Below are positions 18,471 through 26,688 of a stretch of DNA of 64,000 nt, in pieces; position 1 is the first letter of the stretch; every line of letters begins with the position of its first letter. This stretch comes from Actinomycetes bacterium (GTDB lineage: Bacteria; Actinomycetota; Actinomycetes; Actinomycetales; Dermatophilaceae). The DNA lies in NCBI GenBank assembly GCA_029778715.1, contig JAKOPT010000029.1, positions 1 through 64,000 on the forward strand, read 5' to 3'. Both the position numbers and the translations under genes were made by a program. Under the pieces are notes generated by a model that was not told where the DNA came from, did not search any database, and saw only the letters and a list, made by a program, of their open reading frames with translations.

Positions 18471-19034
18471 GTGCGCGAAGACATCGACGCCGCCATCGCC
18501 CGCGACCCAGCAGCCGCCACCAGAGCCGACGTTGCGTTCAACTCCCCTGGGCTGCACGCGATCTGGGCGCACCGCTTGGCGCACCAACTGTGGCAGCACC
18601 CCAGCACCAAACCGGCGGCCCGCCTGCTCTCCACCGCGGCCCGGGCGGTAACCGGCGTCGAAATCCATCCCGGGGCACAAATCGGGCGCCGGTTCTTCAT
18701 CGACCACGGCATGGGGGTCGTCATCGGCGAAACGGCCGAAGTCGGCGACGACGTCATGCTCTACCACGGCGTGACCCTCGGCGGGCGGACCCTGGCGCGC
18801 GGCCACAAACGGCATCCCACCGTCGGCGACGGCGTCACCATCGGCACCGGTGCCCGCGTGCTCGGCGCCATCGACATCGGTGCCGGCGCCCAGATCGGCG
18901 CGAACTCGGTCGTCGTCAAGGACGTGCCGGCCGGGGCGATCGCCACCGGCATACCGGCCAGCCTGCGAATGCCGACCGAACCGGGTGAGGACCCCTACGA
19001 AGCGTTGTTCCGCGAACCGGCCCTCTTCATCTGA
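18471..19034 (+). CDS. cysE: Serine O-acetyltransferase
   Basis: 187 residues if started at GTG 18471 ([14 protein letters not shown]), which matches the beginning of short CysE proteins. The frame is open back to ATG 18102, 1 bp after the cysK stop. A start there would add 123 residues in which the palindromes are read as repeated VNNRPIGGL peptides. I prefer the short form, but translation coupling from cysK is possible. Left-handed beta-helix hexapeptide repeats are clear ([33 protein letters not shown], then [13 protein letters not shown]). It makes O-acetylserine for CysK. The stop lies inside the hairpin at 19033. Confidence 0.9.
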   Translation: MREDIDAAIARDPAAATRADVAFNSPGLHAIWAHRLAHQLWQHPSTKPAARLLSTAARAVTGVEIHPGAQIGRRFFIDHGMGVVIGETAEVGDDVMLYHGVTLGGRTLARGHKRHPTVGDGVTIGTGARVLGAIDIGAGAQIGANSVVVKDVPAGAIATGIPASLRMPTEPGEDPYEALFREPALFI

Positions 19035-19080
19035 TTCGAGGTATTACCGCGCGGATTCCGCGGCGCGTTTACCTCGAATC
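19033..19080. terminator. Hairpin element, family B, at the end of cysE
   Basis: GATTCGAGGTA pairs with TACCTCGAATC, with further G+C pairing inside. It starts within the cysE stop codon and lies 20 bp from the end of the convergent CHAT gene, so a bidirectional terminator is likely. The same 48-bp design occurs at 33197-33244. Confidence 0.75.
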
Positions 19081-19099
19081 GGCGGGCAACCAAAGCGAA

Positions 19100-22000
19100 T
19101 CAGCGCGCCCTGGACCAGTTGGCCCCGAACAGGCAGAACGCTCCGGCCGCGGGCACGTCGATGATCGTGGCCGCCAGTGCGCTCGCAGCGTCCTGACCGG
19201 CGGCCAACCGAGCGTGGTAGGCGACCATGGCCGCCGCCGCGGCCTCGTCCGGCACGGGCGCGACCGCCGCCACCACGCTGCGGGCACCCAGAGCGAGCAG
19301 AGCCGCCGTCAGCCCCAGCGGTTCGTCCCCCACCCGCATCCGCGACCGCCCCACGTCGCAGGCGCTCAGCACGACATGCTCGGCCGCAATCGGGCGCGGC
19401 AACTCGTGCGCGAACACCGGCCCGTCGCTCAGCCGCAGCGACGAGAACAGCGGGTTCTGTTCCTCATGATGGCCATGGGCGGCCAGGTGCACGACGGTCG
19501 CCGACCGCAACGCCTCAACGACCTCGGCGCTCGTCGCGGTCGTCGCCACCTCGAGATGGCAGCGCCCCCCGCCCAAGGGCGCCCCAGCGGGTGCGGCGGC
19601 GCGCCCGCCGCCACCGGAGGCGTCGGCGTGTCGCCACGCGGAGGCGATCGCCGTGAGTTCGTCGACGGTATGCCGCAGCCCCGGGCCGCCGAGGGCAGCG
19701 ACCCGCACCCTCCCGGTCACCGCTGCGGGTTTCACCCTCATCGTCGCGGCGCCACTCCGCTCCGGGCTGTCCCCGCGGCCGGCGACCCACGACGTCACGG
19801 AACGAGCAATCGTCAACGGAACCCCGGCGAGAGATGGAAGCCCTCCCCACGGCACGGTCGCGAGCGCCTGCGACGGCACGATGACCACCCCTCCCCCACC
19901 CGCCCATGCACCCGCTAGCGGCGCCACGACCAGGGCATCCAGCGCCGCTGCGGACTGGCGCAGCGCCGCGTCGAGGATCGGAGCCATCTGTGGAGGCGCC
20001 AGCGCCGCCGCCGCCCCGTCACGGGCCACGGTCGCGGCGGCCGCCTCGATGGGCGCCAACGGACCCACCGAGCACAGCAGTGCGCCCTCACCCGAAAGCA
20101 CCACGGCATACACCTCGTCGAGGGCGACCACCAGCGACACCAGGCTGACCCCGGCGGCCGCGGCGGCGGCACACGCCACCTCGACCGACACGGGGGCGGC
20201 CGAGGACGCCGGGGCGACGGCGACGGCGGGGAGCGCGCGGTCGCGCCGGACGATCGCGCGTTCGAGATCAGCGATATCGCTGGTCAGCTCGGGCGGCACC
20301 GGATCGCCGGTCGATAGGAGTTGCTTGGCGTGACGGAGCCGGCGCACCAGGTCGGCCAACTCGGCGTCCTCGGCCGGGCCGACGGGCGTCAACCGAGCCG
20401 ACGAGGCGCGCCACCGCTCGACACTGTCGAAGACCGCGATCGGCTGCCCGGAACGCACCGCATGCGTGATGTCGAGCGTGGCGAGTCGGCTGCTGTGAAA
20501 AGCCAACGCCGACCGCACCTCGAGGCTTTGCGCGTGGGCCTGATGACGCGCCAGTGAGCGACTCGCGACCTGGCACCGCCGGGTGACGTCATCGGTATCG
20601 CCGCGGAGCAGGGACGCTCGCGCCCAGAGGTAGGTTTCGTGGATTTCGACGGCCAAGGGGAGGGTCCGCGCGCTCCGCCCGCCATCGGGGCCCGTCGACT
20701 CCGGCTCGTCGAGCAGGTGGAGGCCTCGCAGCACCGCCTCGGCCGCACTCGTCGCGCCCCGGGCGAGGTAGGCCTCGGCGAGCAGCCGCTGCGCCTCGCC
20801 CAGGAGGGCCACATCGTCGGCGCGGGTCATCGCGTACCGGGCCACCCGTTCGACCTCGGTCGGGTGCCGCTCGTGCACCTTTCGGGTATGCCGCTCGCTT
20901 CCCTCCTGGGTATGCCGCTCGCGCCCGCCTCGGGTCGGCGTCGCCGGGTCGTCCTCGGCGCCGAACGGCTGCTCGCTCCTCTGCGCGCTCGGCTCCGGGG
21001 CGGTGGCCAGCGCTAAAGAGACCTGTGCGCCAACGAGTTCGGCGCGCAGGACGCGATCGGTGGCCTCGCAGCGGCGAAATGTCTCGATCGCCGCTTGGGC
21101 ATGCACGTCGGCAGCATCGAGATCGTCGCGCAGGATGGCGCAGCGCGCGAGGTCGAGTTCGATCGCCCCTTGCTCGATGAGGTGGCCGGCACGGATTGCT
21201 CCGGAGCGGGCCTGTTCGAGCAGGTCGTGGGCTTCGTCAACGAGGCCGGCTTCGATGAGAACGTGGGCCTGGTCCACATGGACCCGGTCGCGCTCGACTT
21301 CGACGGGCAGGTCGTCGGCCTGCTGCATGAGGGATAGGGCCAGGGCGAGGTCACCCTCGACATAGGCGAGGCAACCGAGGTTGTGGATCGCCTTGAACCG
21401 CAGAACTTCATGAGGCTCCGTGGCGATCAGTTCGAGGAGTCGTTCCAGGTCGGTCCGCGCCGCGTCGATCTCGAGCAGTGTCAGTTGGGCGAAGCCCCGA
21501 TTGAGGAGGAGCGCGCAGCGCTCCTCGGTGGTCAAGATGTCCGCCACCAGGTCCTGGCCGGCAGCGTGCTGCGCCCCTGCAGCCGCCCCGACGCCGCGCC
21601 CTCCCGCTGCGCGCCCGCCATGCGCACTGGGCGCGCCGCCGCCGCCGGCCCCCAGGTCCAAACGGCCCGCGTCCGCGGCACGGCGCGCGACCCAAGCCTC
21701 GACGAGTTCCTCGGCCGCCGTGGCGCATGCCACCGCCTCGCGCCACCGGGTGCTCCGCGTATGGAGGTTGCCCTCTTGAATGTTCGCCAGCGCCAACAGC
21801 CGCGTGGCCCGCGCCGCGGACGCACCCTCGGCGCCGCCACCCGAGACGATGGCCCCGGTGCCCGGGGGGACGTCCCCGAGCGGGTCCGGTGCGGGGGCGG
21901 GCCCGAACTGCCCCAAGGACGCGGCCAATTGTCGGGCCTCTTCGAGGTCGGCGAGGGCGGCGGCGAACCCTTCGAGTTCGAAGCGGGTGTAGGCCCGGGT

Positions 22001-22183
22001 GATGAGGAGCCGGGCCCGCCAGGGTTGCCGCTCTGCGCGGCTCAGGTCGTCGGTCGCACCGAGCGCATCGCGAAGCACGTCCTCGGCGCCGGTGAAATCG
22101 CCGATCCCGTTGCGGCGCACGGCCTCGACCAGGTAGCCCTGGAAGCGCTCGGCGAGCACTTCGCGGGCCCGGGGTGGGGCCAC
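19100..22183 (-). CDS. TPR-CHAT caspase-like protease
   Basis: 1027 residues from GTG 22183. The N-terminal two thirds are helical repeats of TPR type (DVLRDALGATDDLSRAERQPWRARLLI, GFAQLTLLEIDAARTDLERLL, GCLAYVEGDLALALSLMQQAD). The C-terminal CHAT domain has the catalytic dyad His903 (VVHLAAHGHHE) and Cys942 (VVLSACDVG), and ends AFCLFGANW. CHAT proteases are caspase/separase relatives that cleave a partner after activation; Craspase is one case. It is the last gene of an operon with a subtilase, a sigma factor and a small protein, so a proteolytic signalling cascade is inferred. Three octamer copies fall in a variable ERHT-rich linker near residue 425. Confidence 0.85.
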   Translation of the reverse strand: MAPPRAREVLAERFQGYLVEAVRRNGIGDFTGAEDVLRDALGATDDLSRAERQPWRARLLITRAYTRFELEGFAAALADLEEARQLAASLGQFGPAPAPDPLGDVPPGTGAIVSGGGAEGASAARATRLLALANIQEGNLHTRSTRWREAVACATAAEELVEAWVARRAADAGRLDLGAGGGGAPSAHGGRAAGGRGVGAAAGAQHAAGQDLVADILTTEERCALLLNRGFAQLTLLEIDAARTDLERLLELIATEPHEVLRFKAIHNLGCLAYVEGDLALALSLMQQADDLPVEVERDRVHVDQAHVLIEAGLVDEAHDLLEQARSGAIRAGHLIEQGAIELDLARCAILRDDLDAADVHAQAAIETFRRCEATDRVLRAELVGAQVSLALATAPEPSAQRSEQPFGAEDDPATPTRGGRERHTQEGSERHTRKVHERHPTEVERVARYAMTRADDVALLGEAQRLLAEAYLARGATSAAEAVLRGLHLLDEPESTGPDGGRSARTLPLAVEIHETYLWARASLLRGDTDDVTRRCQVASRSLARHQAHAQSLEVRSALAFHSSRLATLDITHAVRSGQPIAVFDSVERWRASSARLTPVGPAEDAELADLVRRLRHAKQLLSTGDPVPPELTSDIADLERAIVRRDRALPAVAVAPASSAAPVSVEVACAAAAAAGVSLVSLVVALDEVYAVVLSGEGALLCSVGPLAPIEAAAATVARDGAAAALAPPQMAPILDAALRQSAAALDALVVAPLAGAWAGGGGVVIVPSQALATVPWGGLPSLAGVPLTIARSVTSWVAGRGDSPERSGAATMRVKPAAVTGRVRVAALGGPGLRHTVDELTAIASAWRHADASGGGGRAAAPAGAPLGGGRCHLEVATTATSAEVVEALRSATVVHLAAHGHHEEQNPLFSSLRLSDGPVFAHELPRPIAAEHVVLSACDVGRSRMRVGDEPLGLTAALLALGARSVVAAVAPVPDEAAAAAMVAYHARLAAGQDAASALAATIIDVPAAGAFCLFGANWSRAR

Positions 22184-22196
22184 GGCGACCTCACAG

Positions 22197-22691
22197 TTAG
22201 ATCTCGATGGCGGGCGTGATCACCGGCGCCTGGGTGGGGTCGTCGGTGCGGCGGAATATGAAGTGAACCATGCCCTTCTCGACCCCGTCTACGTGGAAGC
22301 GCCCTTCGGTGTCGCTTCGTACCCGCACGGTGCGGGACCGTTCACGCACTTCGACGTCCACACCCGGCACCGAGGTCCACCCGTTGATCCGGCTCAGACG
22401 GGGCCCCGACTCTTCGGTCGTGATCATGACGCTGAGACTCGCACCGGCGAAGGTCACCGAGGTGGTGCGGGCGTATGAGGTGCTCCGCACCCCAGCGAGT
22501 TCGGTGGACGAGACGATGTGGGCCATTTCGGCCTCGAGCGCCGCCAGACTGAGGCGGAACTTGATGCGCTCGCACAGACCCAGGGGCGGCGGGTCGTCGT
22601 CGAGAGCCCGCCGCAGCGTTCCCAGGACCACCTCATCGGTCGAGTCAAGAAGAGCCGCCGCCAGCGTGGCTTCGCGATCGATGGACATCAT
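22197..22691 (-). CDS. 164-aa protein of the subtilase-sigma-CHAT operon
   Basis: Start taken at ATG 22691, which overlaps the sigma-factor stop by 4 bp; ATG 22688 is an alternative. The N-terminal half is helical (LRRALDDDPPPLGLCERIKFRLSLAALEAEMAHI). The C-terminal half is beta-rich, with VPGVDVEVRERSRTVRVRSDTEGRFHVDGV, reminiscent of the beta-sandwich called carboxypeptidase regulatory-like, and ends at TPAIEI. No membrane segment. Position between a sigma factor and the CHAT protease makes it a candidate sigma regulator or CHAT substrate. That is inference; I do not recognise the family with certainty. Confidence 0.7.
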   Translation of the reverse strand: MMSIDREATLAAALLDSTDEVVLGTLRRALDDDPPPLGLCERIKFRLSLAALEAEMAHIVSSTELAGVRSTSYARTTSVTFAGASLSVMITTEESGPRLSRINGWTSVPGVDVEVRERSRTVRVRSDTEGRFHVDGVEKGMVHFIFRRTDDPTQAPVITPAIEI

Positions 22692-23305
22692 GAAGGGCAC
22701 CCCCAGGTTGGGTCGTTTTCCAAAAGCACTCGCAACTTGGCCAGGCAGCGACCGCGGGTGGGCCCGATGCTGCCGACCGGCATACCCAAGGCCACGGCGA
22801 CCGTGGCGTAGTCGGGACGGTCAACGAAGACGACGGCGGCGAGCAGTTCGCGGCACCGCAGCGGCAAGGCGGCGAAGGCGCGGCGCACCGTGGCCCGCTC
22901 CTCGCGGGTTTCGAAGAGGTCGCCGGGAGCAACCGTCGGCGAGGTGGCACCATCACTGACGAGGGCATCACTCGTGGCGGCAAGGGCTTCTTCGGTCACC
23001 GGGACGTCGCGCCGACCGAGGTTGGTCAGGCGCCACGCTTCCCGGCGGACCGTCGTGAGCAGCCATTTGAGGATGGCCGCCGGATCGTCGATCCCGTCCG
23101 CGGCCCCCACGAGTCGCAACCACGCCGTCTGGACTGCGTCCTCGGCTCCGGACCGGTCCAGTCCCTGTTGACGCGCGATCTGCCACAGCAACGGTGTGAG
23201 GTCCTCGACGAGACCCTCCATGCCGCTGGGGTCCCCGTCCCGGTATGCCGTGAACGCGGCAGCCGCTCGCGCCGGCAGCGCCACGACCCGAGACTCCGGA
23301 CCCAT
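22688..23305 (-). CDS. ECF-like sigma factor of the CHAT operon
   Basis: 205 residues. The ATG at 23305 overlaps the subtilase stop as TGATG; GTG 23308 would give a 4-bp overlap. Sigma-2 signs: LTPLLWQIARQQGLDRSGAEDAVQTAWLRLV and ILKWLLTTVRREAWRL. Sigma-4: FAALPLRCRELLAAVVFVDRPDYATVAVALGMPVGSIGPTRGRCLAKLRVLL, with the GSIGPTRGR recognition helix typical of several actinobacterial ECF groups. Being inside a protease operon, it could activate the operon itself or a wider response after proteolysis of an inhibitor. Confidence 0.85.
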   Translation of the reverse strand: MGPESRVVALPARAAAAFTAYRDGDPSGMEGLVEDLTPLLWQIARQQGLDRSGAEDAVQTAWLRLVGAADGIDDPAAILKWLLTTVRREAWRLTNLGRRDVPVTEEALAATSDALVSDGATSPTVAPGDLFETREERATVRRAFAALPLRCRELLAAVVFVDRPDYATVAVALGMPVGSIGPTRGRCLAKLRVLLENDPTWGCPS

Positions 23306-25137
23306 CACGGCCCCACCGTGGCGAGGGAAGCAACGACCTCCCGAGCCCGGGCCACCCGCTCCTCGATCGTGTCCGCCGGGGGCCGGGAGGCGAGTGCGAC
23401 GGCGGCGTCACCGGCATACGCGGGACTGGCGAATGAGGTGCCACTCCACAACCCGAAGCCACCGCTGAAGTCGTCGAGATCGATCGAGCCCCGCGCCGGG
23501 TAGGCGCCGCCGCCGCGGAAGAACCCGCCGCGCAGGCTCGCGTTGAACGTCACAGGCATGGTGCTGACGACGGCACCCGCCGGGCGGTAGGCGTGCACCC
23601 AGCGCCCGGTGTTGGAGAAGGAGGAGACGGTGACGATGTCGGGGTTGGTCGAGCCGACAGCGACGACCGGTGCGGCGCCCGCGACGGACCCGAGGGCGGC
23701 CGGCCAGAACTCGACATCGGTGGACCCGTTGCCGGCACCGGCAACGATGAGGACACCGAGGTCGGCGAGCGCCTTGAGCAGGCCGAACACGGCTTCTTCG
23801 CCGGTGACGGCGTCGGGGTCCTCGTGGTAGTAGCCCATCGACAGGTTGAGGACGTCAATGGGGGGTACGTCGGCGCGACCGTCGAGTGCGGCCAGTTGCC
23901 ACAGGTAGAGGCCCTCGAGGGCGGGGATGAGGTCGAGTTCGTCGCAGATGCCGTCCCCGAGCATGACGCGCACGGGCAGGATGCGCGCGGACGGGCAGCG
24001 TTGCCGAATGATGCCGGCGACGAACGTGCCATGCCCGGCCAACGGGTCGAGGAAACCGTTGACGTTGTCAAGGGTCACCCCGGTCACCTCGGGGTCGTCG
24101 GGCGTGCCGTGGGGCAGCCCAATGGGTATGCCGCCGAGCACCGGTGCGATGACCCCGTGCGTGAACCAGGGGTGGGCGCCGAGGCCGGTGTCGAGGAGGG
24201 CAACGACGGGGCCCTTTTCGGTGGGAGCAACTGCGGAGGTGTCGCTGGCGGCGGCACGGCCGGCATCGAAGTAGGTGACCGGCACCCGGCGGGGTCCGCT
24301 GGGAACGCCCATGGAGTCCCCTCCGACCCCGTGCGTCTCACCGACGCCGTGGGTCTCGCCGACGCCGTGGGTCTCGCCGACGCCATGGGTCTCGCCGACG
24401 CCATGGGTCTCGCCGACGCCGTGCGTCTCGCCGACGCCGTGCGTCTCACCGACGCCGTGCGTCTCGCCCACGCCATGGGTCTCGCCCACGCCATGGGTCT
24501 CGCCCACGCCATGGGTCTCGCCCACGCCATGCGTCTCGCCGGCCGGGACGTAGACGTGGGCCAGGCTCCAGCCGCGGGCCTTCGCACCCGCGGCCCGCAT
24601 GGACTGCAACGTGAGGTACGCGTCGGGCGGAGCGGCAGCGGCCGTGGCGTCGGGGTTGGCGACCAACTCGACGGGGGTGTGGGAAACGGCCGCGAGCTGA
24701 GCGGCATACCCCCACTCCTCCGCCAGCCGACGCACGGGTGAGGGGTTGGGGATGCGGACCTGCAGCCCGAGGGCGGCGGCGGCCTCGTCGAGCCGCTGGG
24801 GGGCGGCGGTGCGATCGTCGGCGGGCAGGCCGGGAACGAGGAGGCGGTCGGGGCGGTAGACGGTGGGTTCGGGGCGGCGAGCCGCACCGACGCGCGGCGC
24901 GGCGGCCGGGTCGAGCGCGACGACGCCAAGGCGACGCACGGCGGTCGCCGGAACGTAGACGCCAGGGGTGCGGCGGCCGCGGAAGACTCGTTCGACGGTC
25001 GGGGTGCTCGCACCGCCGGTCGCCGGCGTCGGCAGGGGACGTTCGCGGCGGGCTTGGCGAAGCCGCTCGATGTCACGGATCTGTTCGGGGCGCAACAGGC
25101 TCGTGGTCTGCGTCGTGGTGGGCGTGTCGTCGCTCAT
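23305..25137 (-). CDS. Cytoplasmic S8 (subtilisin-like) peptidase with a 12-fold ETHGVG linker
   Basis: 610 residues. The catalytic triad is Asp316 ([12 protein letters not shown]), His369 ([11 protein letters not shown]) and Ser568 ([12 protein letters not shown]), with an oxyanion-hole Asn in AGAGNGS. No signal peptide, so the enzyme should act inside the cell. About 200 N-terminal residues ([19 protein letters not shown]..., [23 protein letters not shown]) form an unrecognised domain. This is joined to the protease by twelve tandem hexapeptides (residues 200-271). It is the first gene of the operon. In conflict systems such proteases activate or execute; here it may cleave the sigma regulator or the CHAT protein. 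Confidence 0.9.
   Translation of the reverse strand: MSDDTPTTTQTTSLLRPEQIRDIERLRQARRERPLPTPATGGASTPTVERVFRGRRTPGVYVPATAVRRLGVVALDPAAAPRVGAARRPEPTVYRPDRLLVPGLPADDRTAAPQRLDEAAAALGLQVRIPNPSPVRRLAEEWGYAAQLAAVSHTPVELVANPDATAAAAPPDAYLTLQSMRAAGAKARGWSLAHVYVPAGETHGVGETHGVGETHGVGETHGVGETHGVGETHGVGETHGVGETHGVGETHGVGETHGVGETHGVGETHGVGGDSMGVPSGPRRVPVTYFDAGRAAASDTSAVAPTEKGPVVALLDTGLGAHPWFTHGVIAPVLGGIPIGLPHGTPDDPEVTGVTLDNVNGFLDPLAGHGTFVAGIIRQRCPSARILPVRVMLGDGICDELDLIPALEGLYLWQLAALDGRADVPPIDVLNLSMGYYHEDPDAVTGEEAVFGLLKALADLGVLIVAGAGNGSTDVEFWPAALGSVAGAAPVVAVGSTNPDIVTVSSFSNTGRWVHAYRPAGAVVSTMPVTFNASLRGGFFRGGGAYPARGSIDLDDFSGGFGLWSGTSFASPAYAGDAAVALASRPPADTIEERVARAREVVASLATVGP
24325..24540 (-). repeat. Twelve 18-bp repeats encoding ETHGVG
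   Basis: Twelve in-frame 18-bp units inside the subtilase gene. Synonymous differences (ACG/ACC for Thr, GGC/GGT for Gly) occur between units but every unit encodes Gly-Glu-Thr-His-Gly-Val. This gives a flexible linker with twelve Glu and twelve His. Copy number is likely to vary between strains. Confidence 0.95.
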
Positions 25138-25229
25138 CGTCTCTCCTGCAAACTCGGACTCTGCGGCTCGTCGGTGGCACGAGCGTAGCGAGGGGACTCT
25201 CTATCGGTGAGGAGCATGGGAAGCCCACG

Positions 25230-25291
25230 CTGATACACCGCCGCACCGCTTGGGGCTGCCCGCCGAAATGTGATGTTTGACCGTGTATCAG
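25230..25291. promoter_or_regulatory. Candidate operator upstream of the subtilase operon
   Basis: Inverted 9-mers CTGATACAC and GTGTATCAG are separated by 44 bp of relatively AT-rich sequence (AAATGTGATGTTTGACC). They sit upstream of the minus-strand operon that starts at 25137. Regulatory use is inferred from position only. Confidence 0.35.
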
Positions 25292-25620
25292 GGCGCGGGC
25301 AAGTCGCTCTTGGGGGGTGACGCAGTCGCGCGGGGTGCGTCGCCGGGGACGGTGGTGCCGCTGGCGGAGGGGGCAGCGGCACCACCGGACCGGCGTCTGG
25401 GGCGCTGTCGATGGCCGCGGCTTGAGTCCCGCGTTGCCGGGGTGCGCCGCCCGTGCGATGCAGCGTGAACCGATCCCGGCGATGTTCGCACCGTCCCCAC
25501 GCGCGCAGCCGCTCGCCACCGAAAGCCCCGCCGTTGATGGCCAGCCACGGCTCGCCACCCCGCGAGGCGGCTCACTGGGGGCCCGATCAACGAACTGTGT
25601 CGGCCTGCCCCCGTCATTGG

Positions 25621-25659
25621 TGTGGAGTTCTCGTGGTGGGGACCACCAAGACTCCACAG
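25621..25659. repeat. Intergenic hairpin upstream of tRNA-Ser
   Basis: TGTGGAGT pairs with ACTCCACA, with a second inner pairing GTGGT/ACCAC around a short G-rich loop. It lies about 90 bp before the tRNA. Terminator or processing element is possible. Confidence 0.5.
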
Positions 25660-25751
25660 CTAGTGCGCGGGGCCCGCGGCGCAGCCGTGCCGGGCCTTTG
25701 GGCCGTAGGCTTGGGGTTGTCGACTGGTATGCCGAGTGCTCACCGGTCGCT

Positions 25752-25838
25752 GGAGGGCTCGCATAGTGGCCTAGTGCGGCGGTCTTGAAAACCGCTATGG
25801 CGGCAACGTCATCGTGGGTTCGAATCCCACGCCCTCCG
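25752..25838 (+). tRNA. tRNA-Ser (anticodon TGA)
   Basis: 87 nt. Acceptor stem GGAGGGC/GCCCTCC with G73. Anticodon stem GCGGT/ACCGC with loop CTTGAAA gives TGA at 25786-25788. A long variable arm (around GGCGGCAACGTC) is typical of serine tRNAs. The T arm is GTGGGTTCGAATCCCAC. CCA is not encoded. It reads UCA and related serine codons. Confidence 0.96.
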
Positions 25839-26137
25839 CTGCGCCCAGGGCGCCTGCGCCGCGGGCGCAGCAGGGAGCCGCCCGAGACCACCATCGTGAC
25901 GACGAACAGCAGCGCCCCGATGAGGCCGAGTCGCAGCCGCCACCGAGGCCGCCGCGGCGGCGCCCGCTGGTCAAGCGGAGACATCGGGGGACAACTGCCG
26001 GCCACGATGCCCCGGCTGCCGCGGCGTCCTCGGGCCGTCCGGTGAGGATCCGTCATCGTCACCACAGCGTGACCCCGACATACCCGTATGCCGCGCTGGC
26101 TCGGTCGCGAGTCAGGGCCCCTGCGGACGGCGAGACG
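25839..26137. other. Intergenic region after tRNA-Ser
   Basis: About 300 bp between the tRNA and the end of the PIN gene. A minus-strand frame here could encode a short protein with one hydrophobic stretch (LGLIGALLFVVTMVVSGG), but it would read on through the tRNA, so I do not call it. One octamer near 26086. Confidence 0.45.
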
Positions 26138-26677
26138 TTACAGCAGGTTGTTGTCCTCGACCCATTGGGCGAAACCACCAGGCTTGAACGGCAACCGGTA
26201 GGCACCAGCGAGCAGATCGTCAGCGAGCGCGGAGACAAGAGGGACTGTCAGCAGGCCCCCGCGGATTGCGTCCAAATGGAGGGCCAGTGTCGGTTTCACC
26301 GCGATTCCTGCGTCGCGGGCGGCGCGACGAGCCGCGGCATCATCCACAACGACGCTTGCCCCCGGGAGGGTCGCTCCGAGAGCGAGGACGCCGCACTCGC
26401 CGAGGTTGCGCCGTCCGACCGCAAGACGCTCCGCAAAGCCGGCGAACGCCTGGAGTTCTCCGGGGTTCAACAGAGACCTCCGCAGAAGCGACTCGGCGGC
26501 CAGCACGTCTTGAAGACGCGACTCACGGATAGCGCCCACCTGCAGTTCCTCGACAACCGTTTCAGGAATGACGGCAATCCGCTCGCCGACCACAGCCTTG
26601 AGGACTCCGAGCCACCCCGAGAGCGCAAAGTGGCTCAGCGGGCCCGTGTCGAAGATCAGGGTTTCGAGGACAGCCAT
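26138..26677 (-). CDS. PIN-like nuclease domain protein
   Basis: 179 residues from ATG 26677, 11 bp after the end of the XRE/ImmA gene. The PIN-like pattern of acidic residues is visible: LIFDTGPLSHFALSG (Asp9), ETVVEEL, GECGVLALG (Glu) and SVVVDDAAARRAARD (Asp pair). The family probably cleaves RNA. The gene order (regulator with metallopeptidase, then PIN protein) suggests a toxin kept in check by its upstream neighbour. This is inference from organisation; the exact family (DUF3368-like) is uncertain. Confidence 0.78.
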   Translation of the reverse strand: MAVLETLIFDTGPLSHFALSGWLGVLKAVVGERIAVIPETVVEELQVGAIRESRLQDVLAAESLLRRSLLNPGELQAFAGFAERLAVGRRNLGECGVLALGATLPGASVVVDDAAARRAARDAGIAVKPTLALHLDAIRGGLLTVPLVSALADDLLAGAYRLPFKPGGFAQWVEDNNLL

Positions 26678-26688
26678 AGGCGTGGCGC

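Larger units (their letters stand above)
25138..25751. other. 614-bp intergenic region upstream of the subtilase operon
   Basis: No convincing gene. A spaced inverted repeat CTGATACAC (25230-25238) / GTGTATCAG (25283-25291) lies 90-150 bp before the operon and may be an operator or the promoter boundary. A compact hairpin at 25621-25659 lies before tRNA-Ser. One octamer occurs near 25728. Confidence 0.5.

Noticed and set aside
24325-24540. CRISPR-like short direct repeats
   Set aside because: The 18-bp units are contiguous without spacers and lie in frame inside the subtilase gene.
25073-26065. Minus-strand frame with a possible membrane helix (LGLIGALLFVVTMVVSGG) near its start
   Set aside because: It would read antisense through tRNA-Ser and into the subtilase promoter and gene start. 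The remainder has no protein-like composition. Only the first 80 codons could be real, and no stop supports that.
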